Source: Streptomyces physcomitrii (GTDB taxonomy: Bacteria > Actinomycetota > Actinomycetes > Streptomycetales > Streptomycetaceae). From it: a stretch of 64,000 nt of DNA. The notes below the pieces were generated by a model, which saw only the letters and a list, made by a program, of their open reading frames with translations, had not been told where the DNA came from and made no database searches. The stretch covers positions 318,017 through 382,016 of the forward strand of contig NZ_JAAWWP010000002.1 of NCBI RefSeq assembly GCF_012273655.1, given 5' to 3'. Below, piece by piece: positions 44,361 through 52,492 of this stretch; the first letter of the stretch is position 1; each line of letters starts with the position of its first letter. The position numbers and the translations under genes were made by a program.

Positions 44361-45347
44361 ATGTCCGCACCGTCCACCGTGGCCGAGGCCACCAAGGGTA
44401 TGAACTGGACCGGATCGGGGCTGCACTTCAGCGGCCTCGGCCACTACTACCCCCGCGAGCTGGTCCGCAACGAGGGCGAGGTCAGCATCGGGGGCCGCAC
44501 CTACTCCCCCCAGGCCGTCGAGGAGCTGGGGGTGAAGAGCCTGCACCGGGCCGACGAGGAGGAGAGCGTCGCGTACATGGCCGAGCAGGCCGCGCGCAAC
44601 GCCCTCGCCCGGGCCGGACGCGAGCCCGGCGAACTGGACCTGGTGATCCTCGCCAACTGGACCGACCGGCAGTGGATCCCGGAGATCGGCCCGGAGGTCA
44701 CCGCCCGGCTCGGCGCCGACCGCGCGCTCTCCTTCGACGTCTGCGGGGCCTGCACCGGCTTCGTGCACGGCGTGCAGGTCGCCGCCGCCATGCTGGCCGC
44801 GCAGCCCACCTGGAAGCGCGCGGTGGTGGTCGCCGCCGACCGCTTCACCCGGCGGGCCCGCCCCGGCACCCGCGGCCAGCTGATCTTCGGCGACGCCGCC
44901 GGAGCCGTCGTCCTGGAGCGCGGCGAGGCCGACCGGGAGGGGCTGCTGCGGTCCACCCTCGCCTGCGACGCCTCCCAGGCCGACACGGTCGCCGCCCGGG
45001 ACGGCTGGCTGCGCCCGCGGCCCGAGCTGATCGAGCTGGCCATCGGCTCCAGCCTGAAGGTGGCCGGCTCGCTCCTGGACAGCGGCGGCATCGGCGTACC
45101 GGACCTGGACTGGCTGATCCCGCATCCCGGCAACAACGCCATCCACGCCGGGGTCAAGAGCGGGCTCACCCTGCCGCCGGAGAAGTTCCTCACCAACTTC
45201 GCGGAGCGCGGCAACACCGGCTGCGCCTCCATCCCCATCGCGCTCTCGGAGTTCTCCGAGGCCAACCTCGTCAAGCCGGGCGACCTGGTGCTCTCCACCG
45301 CGGTGGGCTCCGGCTGGTACTACGGAGGGCTGCTGTTCCGCGTATGA
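44361..45347 (+). CDS. KAS III-type ketosynthase with classical triad
   Basis: 328 residues, the normal FabH length. Catalytic residues by position: Cys near 131 (FDVCGACTGF), His near 255 (IPHPGNNAI), Asn near 285 (ERGNTGCASIP), all intact. FabH-like enzymes condense an acyl-CoA with malonyl-ACP or a related nucleophile. GAAGGAG precedes the ATG. 78 bases downstream of the CoA-transferase gene and overlapping the monooxygenase start by four bases. A priming role for the pathway is likely. Confidence 0.92.
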   Translation: MSAPSTVAEATKGMNWTGSGLHFSGLGHYYPRELVRNEGEVSIGGRTYSPQAVEELGVKSLHRADEEESVAYMAEQAARNALARAGREPGELDLVILANWTDRQWIPEIGPEVTARLGADRALSFDVCGACTGFVHGVQVAAAMLAAQPTWKRAVVVAADRFTRRARPGTRGQLIFGDAAGAVVLERGEADREGLLRSTLACDASQADTVAARDGWLRPRPELIELAIGSSLKVAGSLLDSGGIGVPDLDWLIPHPGNNAIHAGVKSGLTLPPEKFLTNFAERGNTGCASIPIALSEFSEANLVKPGDLVLSTAVGSGWYYGGLLFRV

Positions 45348-46957
45348 GCACCGACACCGCCGCAGCCGCGGCACCCGAAGAGCACGGCGCGGGCGAGCCG
45401 CCGGTCCTGATCGTCGGCGCGGGCCCGGTCGGCCTGGTCGTCGCCTGCGAACTGCTGCGCCGCGCGGTACCCGTGCGCGTGGTCGACAAGCACCGCAGCA
45501 CCACCGACGCCTCCAAGGCCATCATCGTCTGGCCGCGCACCCTGGAACTGCTCGAAGGCACCGGGGTGGCCCGGGAGATGGCCGCGGCCGGGCACCCGCT
45601 GGACGGGGTCCGGTTCTGCTCCAGCGGGAAGCAGATCGGCGCGGTGGACGTCACCGCGCTGCGCGACTCGCCCTTCAACCACATCCTGATGCTGCCGCAG
45701 TGGGAGACCGAGCGGATCCTGCTCGCCCGCTTCAGCGCGCTGGGCGGCAGCATCGAATGGGGCACCGAGGTCCTGGAGGTGCGCTCCGGGCCCAAGGCCG
45801 CGACCGCGGTCCTGCGGCACGCCGACGGACAGGTCGAGACGGCCCGCGCGCCCTGGCTGGTGGGCGCCGACGGCGCGCACAGCACCGTACGCAAGCAGCT
45901 CGGCATCGCCTTCGACGTCACCTCGCCGCAGGCCGTCTTCGCCATCGCGGACGCCCCCGTCGAGGGCCCGGTCGACGAGCGGCGGCTGCACTACTTCTAC
46001 TCGCCGCGCGGCGCGATGGGCGTCGGGCCGCTCGGCGGGGGCGTGTTCCGCTTCGCGGTCAGCGTGCGGGACGGGCAGCAGCCGGACAAGGAGCTGTTCC
46101 AGCGGGCCCTGGACGAGCGGGCCGGTCCCCTCGGCCGGGTCGGCGACCCCAAGTGGAGCGCCACCTTCCAGGTCCGCTGCGCCACCGCGGCCGCCTTCCG
46201 CTCCGGCCGCGCCTTCCTGGTCGGCGACGCCGCCCATGTGCTCAGCCCGGCGGGCGGCCAGGGCCTCAACACCGGGATCCAGGACGCCGTCAACCTCGGC
46301 TGGAAGCTGGCCGCCGTCCAGCGCGGAAGCCTCGGCGCGAAGGTCCTCGACAGCTACGACCGCGAGCGCCGGGAGGCCGTGGAGCGGGTCAGCGGCACCA
46401 CCGACCGGCAGACCCGCTGGGGCCTGCTGCGGCAGCCCGCCAAGGTCGCCCTGCGCGACCTCCTGGTCCGCGCCGCCGCCCGCACCGGCATCCTCCAGCG
46501 CGCCCTGGCCCCGCTGTTCAGCCAGACCGACCTGTTCTACGGGGAGACCTCCGCGAGCTGGCCGGTACGCGCCTGGCGCTACCCCGAGGTCCGCCCGGGC
46601 GCCCGGCTGCCGCACCTGGCGCACCTCGCGGGCGGCGGCGACGGACCCGGCGACCCGGCGCTGCCCCTGCTGGTGCTCTCCCCCGGCGGCGCGGCCGGGC
46701 GGACCTGGACCGGCGTACGCGCCGCGCTCCTCGCCGAGCTGCCCGCCGGGCTGCGGATCCTCGAACTCGACGGCCGGGACCGGGCGCACCGCGCCCTGGC
46801 CGCGCTGCTCGGCTCCGCGCCCACCGCCCTCCTGGTCCGCCCCGACGGGCATCTGCTCGCCCGGGCCGAGGCCACCCGCCCCGCCGCGCTCTCCGCCGCC
46901 CTGGCGGAACTGGGCGCCACCACCGCCGAGGAGGAACGCCATGCGGTCCACAGCTGA
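45344..46957 (+). CDS. FAD-dependent aromatic-hydroxylase-type monooxygenase
   Basis: 537 residues of the group A flavoprotein monooxygenase family (PheA/TfdB and polyketide hydroxylases). Motifs in order: GAGPVGL (GxGxxG, residues about 26-32), GADGAHSTVRK (DG motif) and GDAAHVLSPAGGQGLNTG (GD motif). The C-terminal part (about 400-530) is a thioredoxin-like domain usual for these hydroxylases. Uses NAD(P)H and oxygen to hydroxylate or Baeyer-Villiger-oxidise a substrate. Overlaps the KAS III stop and, at its end, the degenerate HAD gene by 17 bases. Confidence 0.94.
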   Translation: MSTDTAAAAAPEEHGAGEPPVLIVGAGPVGLVVACELLRRAVPVRVVDKHRSTTDASKAIIVWPRTLELLEGTGVAREMAAAGHPLDGVRFCSSGKQIGAVDVTALRDSPFNHILMLPQWETERILLARFSALGGSIEWGTEVLEVRSGPKAATAVLRHADGQVETARAPWLVGADGAHSTVRKQLGIAFDVTSPQAVFAIADAPVEGPVDERRLHYFYSPRGAMGVGPLGGGVFRFAVSVRDGQQPDKELFQRALDERAGPLGRVGDPKWSATFQVRCATAAAFRSGRAFLVGDAAHVLSPAGGQGLNTGIQDAVNLGWKLAAVQRGSLGAKVLDSYDRERREAVERVSGTTDRQTRWGLLRQPAKVALRDLLVRAAARTGILQRALAPLFSQTDLFYGETSASWPVRAWRYPEVRPGARLPHLAHLAGGGDGPGDPALPLLVLSPGGAAGRTWTGVRAALLAELPAGLRILELDGRDRAHRALAALLGSAPTALLVRPDGHLLARAEATRPAALSAALAELGATTAEEERHAVHS

Positions 46958-47642
46958 GCCCGCCCCGCCCGTCCGCGAGGACCGCGGCCCGGTCTGCGCG
47001 GGGGGCGGCACCGCCTTCCGTTCGGCCCTGTGGACCGGCTACGAGGGCGTCCTCATCCCGCCCGCCCGGGACCTGCTGCGGCAGTTCGCGCTCCGGGTGC
47101 ACGTCCCGCACCACGCCTTGCGCGAGGCGATGCGGGAGGTGACCCGGCGGCGCGGGCTCGCCCCCGCCGCGGACGGCGGACTGCCGGGCGGGGCCGACGA
47201 GGAGTGGGCCCGTGCCGTCGAGGAGGAGCTGGAGAGCGCCTACGGGGTGGTGTGCGAACTCTCGGGCTTCCGGGAGAGCTGGATGGAGCTGTGCCGCCCG
47301 CAGCGCCACTGGATCGACTGCCTCACCGAACTGCGCCGCCAGGGCGTCTACCTCGGCCTGTTCACCTCCACCCCGGCCGCCCAGGAACCGGGGTGGCTGC
47401 GCCTGATCACGCCCGCCCTCTTCGACGCGGTGGTCGCCTGGCCCGAGGGCAGGACCGACGGCGTACCGCTGTCCCGGGCCGAGCAGACCGGCGGCCACGG
47501 GCCCGTCGACTGCCTGCTCTTCGACGCCCTGGAGCACCGGCGGGCCGCCGCCAGGTCGGCGGGCTGGCGGGTGCTCTCCTACGACGCCGGGGTGAGCGAG
47601 GTCGAACGCGCCCTCGCCGACAGCTGCCCGGCCGCCGACTGA
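46941..47642 (+). CDS. Degenerate HAD-like protein
   Basis: 233 residues from the ATG at 46941 (GAGGAGGAA upstream), overlapping the monooxygenase gene by 17 bases. The pattern follows HAD subfamily IA: LWTGYEGVL stands where motif I (DxxGVL) should be but lacks the nucleophile Asp, GLFTSTP resembles motif II, and CLLFDALEHRRAAARSAGW resembles motif IV. The helical cap is present (about 45-100). Catalysis by the normal HAD mechanism is therefore unlikely; a structural, regulatory or carrier-like role is possible. A true HAD phosphatase lies 3 kb downstream. Confidence 0.75.
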   Translation: MRSTAEPAPPVREDRGPVCAGGGTAFRSALWTGYEGVLIPPARDLLRQFALRVHVPHHALREAMREVTRRRGLAPAADGGLPGGADEEWARAVEEELESAYGVVCELSGFRESWMELCRPQRHWIDCLTELRRQGVYLGLFTSTPAAQEPGWLRLITPALFDAVVAWPEGRTDGVPLSRAEQTGGHGPVDCLLFDALEHRRAAARSAGWRVLSYDAGVSEVERALADSCPAAD

Positions 47643-47703
47643 GCACCCGGCTCCCTCTCGCCCGGCCCCCTTCCGCATCCGACTGACGTCTGGAGTACCC
47701 GAG

Positions 47704-48756
47704 TTGAGCGTCCACGAGCACCCCGAGGCCGTGCTGCGGCCCGAGCTGTCCTTCGACCGCACCGTCAGCCGCCGCCTGGTCCACCGCTTCGGCCTGGAGG
47801 AGGTGTTCCTCACCGACTTCCAGTCCCTGGAGAAGGACGGCCCCTTCCTCGCCGCCGCCCGGCTGCCCCGGGCCCACGCCTACTACGGCGACCACCTCGG
47901 CCACCCCCGCGCCCACGACCCGCTCGCCGTCTTCGAGTGCGTGCGCCAGGCGCTGCTGTGCGCCACCCACCTGCACCACGACGCCCCCACCGGCACCAAG
48001 GCGATCACCGCCGAGTGCCGCCTGGAGATCACCGACCCGGCGGCGCTGCTGCTGCGCGCCGGGGACGAGCGCGGCTACGACCTGGAGCTGCGCGGCCGGG
48101 TCGACCTGGCCAAGCACCACGAGGGCGTGCTGTCCCGGGTGGTGCACGCCGTCGAGGTCCAGCTCTGCGGGGCCAAGGTCGGCACCGTCACCGTCGACAC
48201 GGCCCTGCGGCCCCCGGCGGTCTACGAGAAGATCCGCCTGAAGGACCGCAGCACCACGCCCCCGATGTCCGACCGGCTGGGCCACCAGGAGACGCCGAGC
48301 GACCTCCCGGCCCATCTGGCCGGGCGCCGGGACGCGGACAATGTCGTCCTCACCCGCGTCGAGCCCGGCGAGGGCGCGCTGACGGCGCTGCTGCGGATCC
48401 CGGTCAGCCACACCGGCATGTTCGACCACCCGCAGGACCACCTGCCGGGCCCGGTGATGATGGAGGCCGCCCGCCAGGCCGGACTGCTGCTGCTCACCGA
48501 GGAGTTCGGCCGCACCCCCGCGAAGACCCAGCTGGTCTCGCTGACCGCGGGCTACCGGCGCTTCGCCGAACTCGACTCCCCGATCACCGTGCACGCGCAG
48601 CTCGCCCCGGGCGCCGACCCGCGGGAGGGCGCGTACGAACTGACCGTGGAGTTCCGCCAGGAGGACGCGGCGGTGGCCCGGATGGAGCTGCGGTTCGCCG
48701 CCACCGAGCGGCAGTCGGGCAAGGCGCACTCCGGCGAGGTGCCCCGTGCGCTGTGA
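47704..48756 (+). CDS. AfsA-type A-factor (butyrolactone) synthase-like protein
   Basis: 350 residues from a TTG at 47704 (CTGGAG upstream). It has two hotdog halves typical of AfsA/ScbA/MmfL. The N-half shows EVFLTDFQSLEKDG and HDPLAVFECVRQALL; the C-half shows DHLPGPVMMEAARQA, the family signature. AfsA homologues esterify a beta-ketoacyl thioester onto dihydroxyacetone phosphate, leading to butenolides, butyrolactones or methylenomycin furans. It is therefore the best clue to the cluster product. The gene overlaps the second KAS III gene by 11 bases. Confidence 0.92.
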   Translation: MSVHEHPEAVLRPELSFDRTVSRRLVHRFGLEEVFLTDFQSLEKDGPFLAAARLPRAHAYYGDHLGHPRAHDPLAVFECVRQALLCATHLHHDAPTGTKAITAECRLEITDPAALLLRAGDERGYDLELRGRVDLAKHHEGVLSRVVHAVEVQLCGAKVGTVTVDTALRPPAVYEKIRLKDRSTTPPMSDRLGHQETPSDLPAHLAGRRDADNVVLTRVEPGEGALTALLRIPVSHTGMFDHPQDHLPGPVMMEAARQAGLLLLTEEFGRTPAKTQLVSLTAGYRRFAELDSPITVHAQLAPGADPREGAYELTVEFRQEDAAVARMELRFAATERQSGKAHSGEVPRAL

Positions 48757-49765
48757 CCCGCCGCTCTACCTGAGCGCGCCCGCGGTGCTGCTCGGCGAGG
48801 GGAGCGAGAGCGCCGCCGAGGCGGTGGCCGCCGGCCTGGTCACCGCGGAGACCGCGGCCCGCTTCGGCTACCGCTCGCTGCCGCTGAGCGTCCTCGCCCC
48901 CGTCGAACTCGCCGTCGCCTGCGCCTCCCGGACGCTCGAAACCGCCGCGGTGCCGCCCGGCGAGGTCGAGCGGGTGCTGCACGCCTGGACCCACTACCAG
49001 GGCCACGACTTCTGGTCGCCCGCGCACTACGTCGCCGACCAGCTCGGCGCCGACCGGGCCGTGCCGCTCGGCATCCAGCAGATGTGCAACGGCGCGACCG
49101 CCGCCGTGGACGTCGCGGTCCGCGAGCTGCTCACCGACCCGGCCGCCGGGTGCGCCCTGGTGACCACCGCGGACCGCTTCGGGCCGCCCGGCTTCGACCG
49201 CTGGGGCGACCTCGGCGTGGCCTACGGCGACGGCGCCACCTCCGTCCTGGTCACCCGCGAGCCGCACGGCCCCGCCGCCCGGCTGCTCTCCTCGGTGACG
49301 GCCGCCGCCCCCGAGCTGGAGGGCATGCACCGGGGGGCGGAGCCCTTCGGCGCGGTGCCCCGCAGCGGCACCGAACGGCTCCGGCCGCGGGTCGCCAAGC
49401 GGCAGTTCCGGGCCGAGCGGCCGAGCGCCGACTTCGGCAAGACCTGCCGGACGGTGGTCTCCCGCCTGATCGACCAGGCCCTCGGCGAGGCCGGGATCGC
49501 CCCCGGGGACCCGCGGATCGCGGCCGTCGCGCTGCCGCGCCTCGCCTCGCACGTCCTCGACGAGGTCTACGCGCCCGCCGTCCGCGACGTCTGCCCCGCG
49601 CCGGTGCCGGAACTCGGGCGCACCAGCGGGCACTTGGGCGCCGGGGACGCCCTCGCCAACCTGGCGGAACTGCTGCCCGGCGCCGGGCGCGGGGACCTGT
49701 TCGTACTCATCGGGGCGGGCGCCGGGTTCACCTGGTCCGCCACTGTCGTGGAGGCCGCAGCATGA
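48746..49765 (+). CDS. KAS III homologue of the CerJ/DpsC-like branch
   Basis: 339 residues, GTG start. The Cys is at 114 in IQQMCNGATAA and a His lies in LASHVLDEV. In place of the Asn of condensing FabH enzymes there is GHLGAGD, whose Asp matches the Cys-His-Asp triad known from CerJ-type acyl- or malonyl-transferring KAS III enzymes. It may thus form an ester or move an acyl group rather than extend a chain. Overlaps AfsA upstream and the SDR downstream (ATGA). Function is inferred from motif comparison by eye. Confidence 0.85.
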   Translation: MRCDPPLYLSAPAVLLGEGSESAAEAVAAGLVTAETAARFGYRSLPLSVLAPVELAVACASRTLETAAVPPGEVERVLHAWTHYQGHDFWSPAHYVADQLGADRAVPLGIQQMCNGATAAVDVAVRELLTDPAAGCALVTTADRFGPPGFDRWGDLGVAYGDGATSVLVTREPHGPAARLLSSVTAAAPELEGMHRGAEPFGAVPRSGTERLRPRVAKRQFRAERPSADFGKTCRTVVSRLIDQALGEAGIAPGDPRIAAVALPRLASHVLDEVYAPAVRDVCPAPVPELGRTSGHLGAGDALANLAELLPGAGRGDLFVLIGAGAGFTWSATVVEAAA

Positions 49766-50577
49766 GCACCGCACCGACCCTCACCGCCACCGGGGCACCC
49801 GTCCCGGAGGCGGTGCCCACGCCCGCCGCGCTCTTCGACCTGAGCGGCTCGGTGGTCCTGGTCACCGGGGCCTCCGGCGGCCTCGGCGCCCGCTTCGCCT
49901 CGGTGGCCGCGGCGGCGGGCGCCCGGGTGGTCCTCGCCGCCCGCCGCGCGGAGCGCCTCGCCGAGGTCGCCGCCGACTGCCCCGGCGCCCTGGCGGTGCC
50001 CTGCGACGTGACCTCCGCCGCCGACCGGGCCCGCCTGGTGGACACCGCCGTCGAGCACTTCGGGCGCCTGGACGTGCTGGTGAACAACGCGGGCGCCGCC
50101 CGGGTGGTACCCGCCACCGAGGAGGACCCGGCGGACTTCGCCTCGCTGGTCGACCTCAACCTCTCCTCGGTCTTCGCGCTGACCCAGCTCGCGGGCGCGC
50201 GGATGCTCGCCCAGGGCTCCGGCAGCGTCGTCAACATCGCCTCGGTGTACGGGATGGTGGCCAGCGGCAGCCTCCCGCAGGCCGCCTACGCCGCGAGCAA
50301 GGGCGGACTGGTCAACCTCACCCGGGAGCTGGCCGCCCAGTGGGCCCGGCGCGGGGTGCGGGTCAACGCGATCTGCCCCGGCTGGTTCCACTCCGAGATG
50401 ACCACCGGGATGCTGGACGACGAGTCCGGCAGCACCTGGGTCAACCGGCGCACCCCGATGGGCCGCTCGGGCTCGGCGGGCGAACTCGACGGCGCCCTGC
50501 TCTTCCTCGCCTCCGCCGCCAGCTCCTACGTCACCGGCGCGGTCCTGCCGGTCGACGGCGGCTACCTCGCCATCTGA
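49762..50577 (+). CDS. SDR-family ketoreductase
   Basis: 271 residues. TGASGGLG, VNNAG, a catalytic Ser region (VVNIASVYGMV) and YAASKGG (YxxxK) are all intact, with the C-terminal DGGYLAI. The N-terminal 20 residues are an Ala/Thr/Pro tail. It resembles beta-ketoacyl reductases of the FabG type and glucose-dehydrogenase-like SDRs. Four-base overlap with the preceding KAS III gene; a HAD phosphatase follows after 58 bases. Probable reduction of a keto group of the AfsA product or its precursor. Confidence 0.92.
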   Translation: MSTAPTLTATGAPVPEAVPTPAALFDLSGSVVLVTGASGGLGARFASVAAAAGARVVLAARRAERLAEVAADCPGALAVPCDVTSAADRARLVDTAVEHFGRLDVLVNNAGAARVVPATEEDPADFASLVDLNLSSVFALTQLAGARMLAQGSGSVVNIASVYGMVASGSLPQAAYAASKGGLVNLTRELAAQWARRGVRVNAICPGWFHSEMTTGMLDDESGSTWVNRRTPMGRSGSAGELDGALLFLASAASSYVTGAVLPVDGGYLAI

Positions 50578-50635
50578 CCACCGCGCCCCGCGCGGGCGCG
50601 TCCGGTCGATCCACCGTCCTGCCAAGGGAGTTGCC

Positions 50636-51322
50636 ATGGCCCCGGCGGCCCGTGCTGCCTTCTTCGACGTCGACGACACCCTCGTCCGCGTCAAGACGAT
50701 GTTCAGTTTCCTCGCCTTCCACTACCGCTACCGCGGCGAACCGGACCTGGTCTACGAGCGGGCCCGCGACCGCCTGAAGTCGCTGCACCGCGAGGGCCAC
50801 ACCCGCGCGGACGTCAACCGGGTCTACTACCGCCTCTACCAGGGCGCCGGACACCGCGCGCTCGCCGAGGAGGGGCGCCTGTGGTTCCGGGAGTCGGAGC
50901 GCTCCGGGGACTTCTTCCACGGGCCCGCCGTCGCCGCGCTGCGCGAGCACCTCGCGGCGGGCGACCTGGTCGTCCTGGTCTCCGGCTCCTTCTACGCCCC
51001 CCTCGACCCGATCGCCGCGGCCCTCGGCGCGCACGTGGCGCTCGGCACCGAACCGCTGACCGAGGACGGCAGGCTGACCGGCGAGGTCGTCGAGCCGATG
51101 ATCGGCGCCGGCAAGGGCCGGGCCGCCCGGCGCCTGGCCGAGGAGCGCGGACTCGACCTCGCCGAGTGCTGGGCCTACGGCGACCACGCCAGCGACCTGG
51201 AGCTGCTCACCTCGGTCGGCCACCCGGTCGCGGTCGGCGACGACCCGGTGCTCACCGCCCGGGCCACCGAACACCGCCACTGGGGACGGCTGCCCGGCAT
51301 CGAACTGCCCTCGGCGGTCTGA
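50636..51322 (+). CDS. HAD-IB phosphatase (SerB-like)
   Basis: 228 residues with all four HAD motifs: AFFDVDDTLV (nucleophile and acid Asp), VLVSGSF (motif II), the Lys of GKGRAARRLAEE, and YGDHASDLELL (metal-binding Asp). The cap helix region (about 40-95) is typical of HAD-IB enzymes. AGGGAG precedes the ATG. In butyrolactone and furan pathways a HAD phosphatase removes the phosphate introduced from dihydroxyacetone phosphate, so the same step is plausible here. Last gene of the operon, followed by two hairpins. Confidence 0.93.
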   Translation: MAPAARAAFFDVDDTLVRVKTMFSFLAFHYRYRGEPDLVYERARDRLKSLHREGHTRADVNRVYYRLYQGAGHRALAEEGRLWFRESERSGDFFHGPAVAALREHLAAGDLVVLVSGSFYAPLDPIAAALGAHVALGTEPLTEDGRLTGEVVEPMIGAGKGRAARRLAEERGLDLAECWAYGDHASDLELLTSVGHPVAVGDDPVLTARATEHRHWGRLPGIELPSAV

Positions 51323-51332
51323 CCCCGGCCCC

Positions 51333-51362
51333 CGGCGGGACCACTTGTGCGGGGTCCCGCCG
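51333..51362 (+). terminator. Terminator after the HAD phosphatase gene
   Basis: CGGCGGGACC (51333-51342) pairs with GGTCCCGCCG (51353-51362), ten-base loop, beginning 10 bases after the stop. Confidence 0.75.
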
Positions 51363-51452
51363 CCCACGGCGCTCCGGCGGCCCCTTCCGTACGGAGCGCC
51401 GTTCCGCCGCGGCGGGCGACCGGAGTCAGCCGGTACGCCCCCGTCGGCGAAC

Positions 51453-51491
51453 CGGCGGGCGGTGCCGTTCCCCCAGCGGCACCGCCCGCCG
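51453..51491. terminator. Second hairpin at the right boundary of the block
   Basis: Perfect 15-bp arms CGGCGGGCGGTGCCG (51453-51467) and CGGCACCGCCCGCCG (51477-51491) with a nine-base loop. Confidence 0.7.
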
Positions 51492-51622
51492 CACCTCGCC
51501 CGGCCGCCCGACTCCCGCGCCGGGCACGGGAGTTCAGCCCTCTTGCCGGGTACGGGACCTCAGCGCTCTCGCCCGGTACGGGAGTTCGGCTCCCGCCCGC
51601 GTACCCGCGCACGGGAGCCCGC

Positions 51623-51700
51623 GCACCGCAGCACCGCAGCACCGCAGCACCGCAGCACCGCAGCACCGCAGCACCGCAGCACCGCAGCACCGCAGCACCG
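51623..51700. repeat. Octamer tandem repeat (GCACCGCA), nearly ten copies
   Basis: Nine exact GCACCGCA units begin at 51623, and a tenth is cut after six bases at 51700. It lies between convergent genes. No spacers are present, so it is not a CRISPR array. Confidence 0.95.
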
Positions 51701-51769
51701 GCGGGCCCGGTCACCGGCCAGCGGCGTACCTGCGCAGGTCAGCCCAACCCCCCTGCCCCGTAAGGGAGT

Positions 51770-52492
51770 TCAGACCAGTCGCCGGGCCGTCGCCCAGCGG
51801 GTCAGCTCATGGCGGTTGGAGAGCTGGAGCTTGCGCAGCACCGCCGAGACATGGGACTCGACCGTCTTCACCGAGATGAAGAGCTGCTTGCCGATCTCCT
51901 TGTAGGCGTAGCCGCGGGCGATCAGCCGCAGCACCTCGCGCTCGCGCTGGGTCAGCCGGTCCAGGTCCTCGTCGACCGGCGGCGCGTCGGTGGAGGCGAA
52001 GGCGTCCAGGACGAAGCCCGCGAGGCGCGGCGAGAACACCGCGTCGCCCTCCTGGACCCGGAAGACGGAGTCCACCAGGTCGGCGCCGGTGATGGTCTTG
52101 GTGACATAGCCGCGGGCGCCGCCGCGGATCACCCCGATCACGTCCTCCGCGGCGTCCGAGACGGAGAGCGCGAGGAAGCGCACCGGCCGCTCGGCGTCCG
52201 CCGCCAACGCGGCGCAGCGGCGCAGGACTTCGACCCCGCCGCCGCCCGGCAGATGCACATCGAGCAGCACCACCTCGGGCCGCACCGCGGTGATCACGGT
52301 GACCGCCTGGTCGACGTCGGCGGCCTCGCCGACCACCTCCACGCCGGTCTGCTCGGTCCGGCCGATCTCCGCCTGCACCCCGGTACGGAACATCCGGTGG
52401 TCGTCGACGAGGACGACCCGCACCCGCCGCCCGGGGCCCGCGGCCCCCTGTGTACCGTCCGCACCGTCCGCCGACCGGTTCGACTCGCTCAT
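51770..52492 (-). CDS. NarL/LuxR-family response regulator
   Basis: 240 residues from the ATG at 52492, overlapping the kinase stop (ATGA). The receiver (about 24-145) has the acidic pair VLVDDH, phospho-acceptor Asp in VVLLDVHLPGGGG, the Ser of LALSVSD and Lys in VTKTITG. The C-terminal HTH (about 175-235) reads LTQREREVLRLIARGYAYKEIG...KTVESHVSAVLRKL. Cognate partner of the PspC-domain kinase encoded just upstream. Probably controls envelope stress genes, including the divergent PspC gene; targets are unknown. Confidence 0.96.
   Translation of the reverse strand: MSESNRSADGADGTQGAAGPGRRVRVVLVDDHRMFRTGVQAEIGRTEQTGVEVVGEAADVDQAVTVITAVRPEVVLLDVHLPGGGGVEVLRRCAALAADAERPVRFLALSVSDAAEDVIGVIRGGARGYVTKTITGADLVDSVFRVQEGDAVFSPRLAGFVLDAFASTDAPPVDEDLDRLTQREREVLRLIARGYAYKEIGKQLFISVKTVESHVSAVLRKLQLSNRHELTRWATARRLV

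Larger units (their letters stand above)
51323..51769. other. Convergent intergenic region with terminators and repeats
   Basis: 447 bases between the biosynthetic operon and the response regulator gene. It holds two hairpin terminators, three imperfect copies of a 26-base unit containing CCGGGTACGGGA (about 51518-51595), an 8-bp tandem repeat array, and the perfect palindrome ACCTGCGCAGGT (51728-51739). No gene is seen. Confidence 0.6.

Noticed and set aside
30691..51322. ScbR/ArpA-type autoregulatory element and butyrolactone receptor gene
   Set aside because: An AfsA homologue suggested one, but no TetR-type receptor gene or typical ARE dyad could be found in the block.
51623..51700. CRISPR-like array
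   Set aside because: Units are 8 bp with no spacers and no cas genes nearby.
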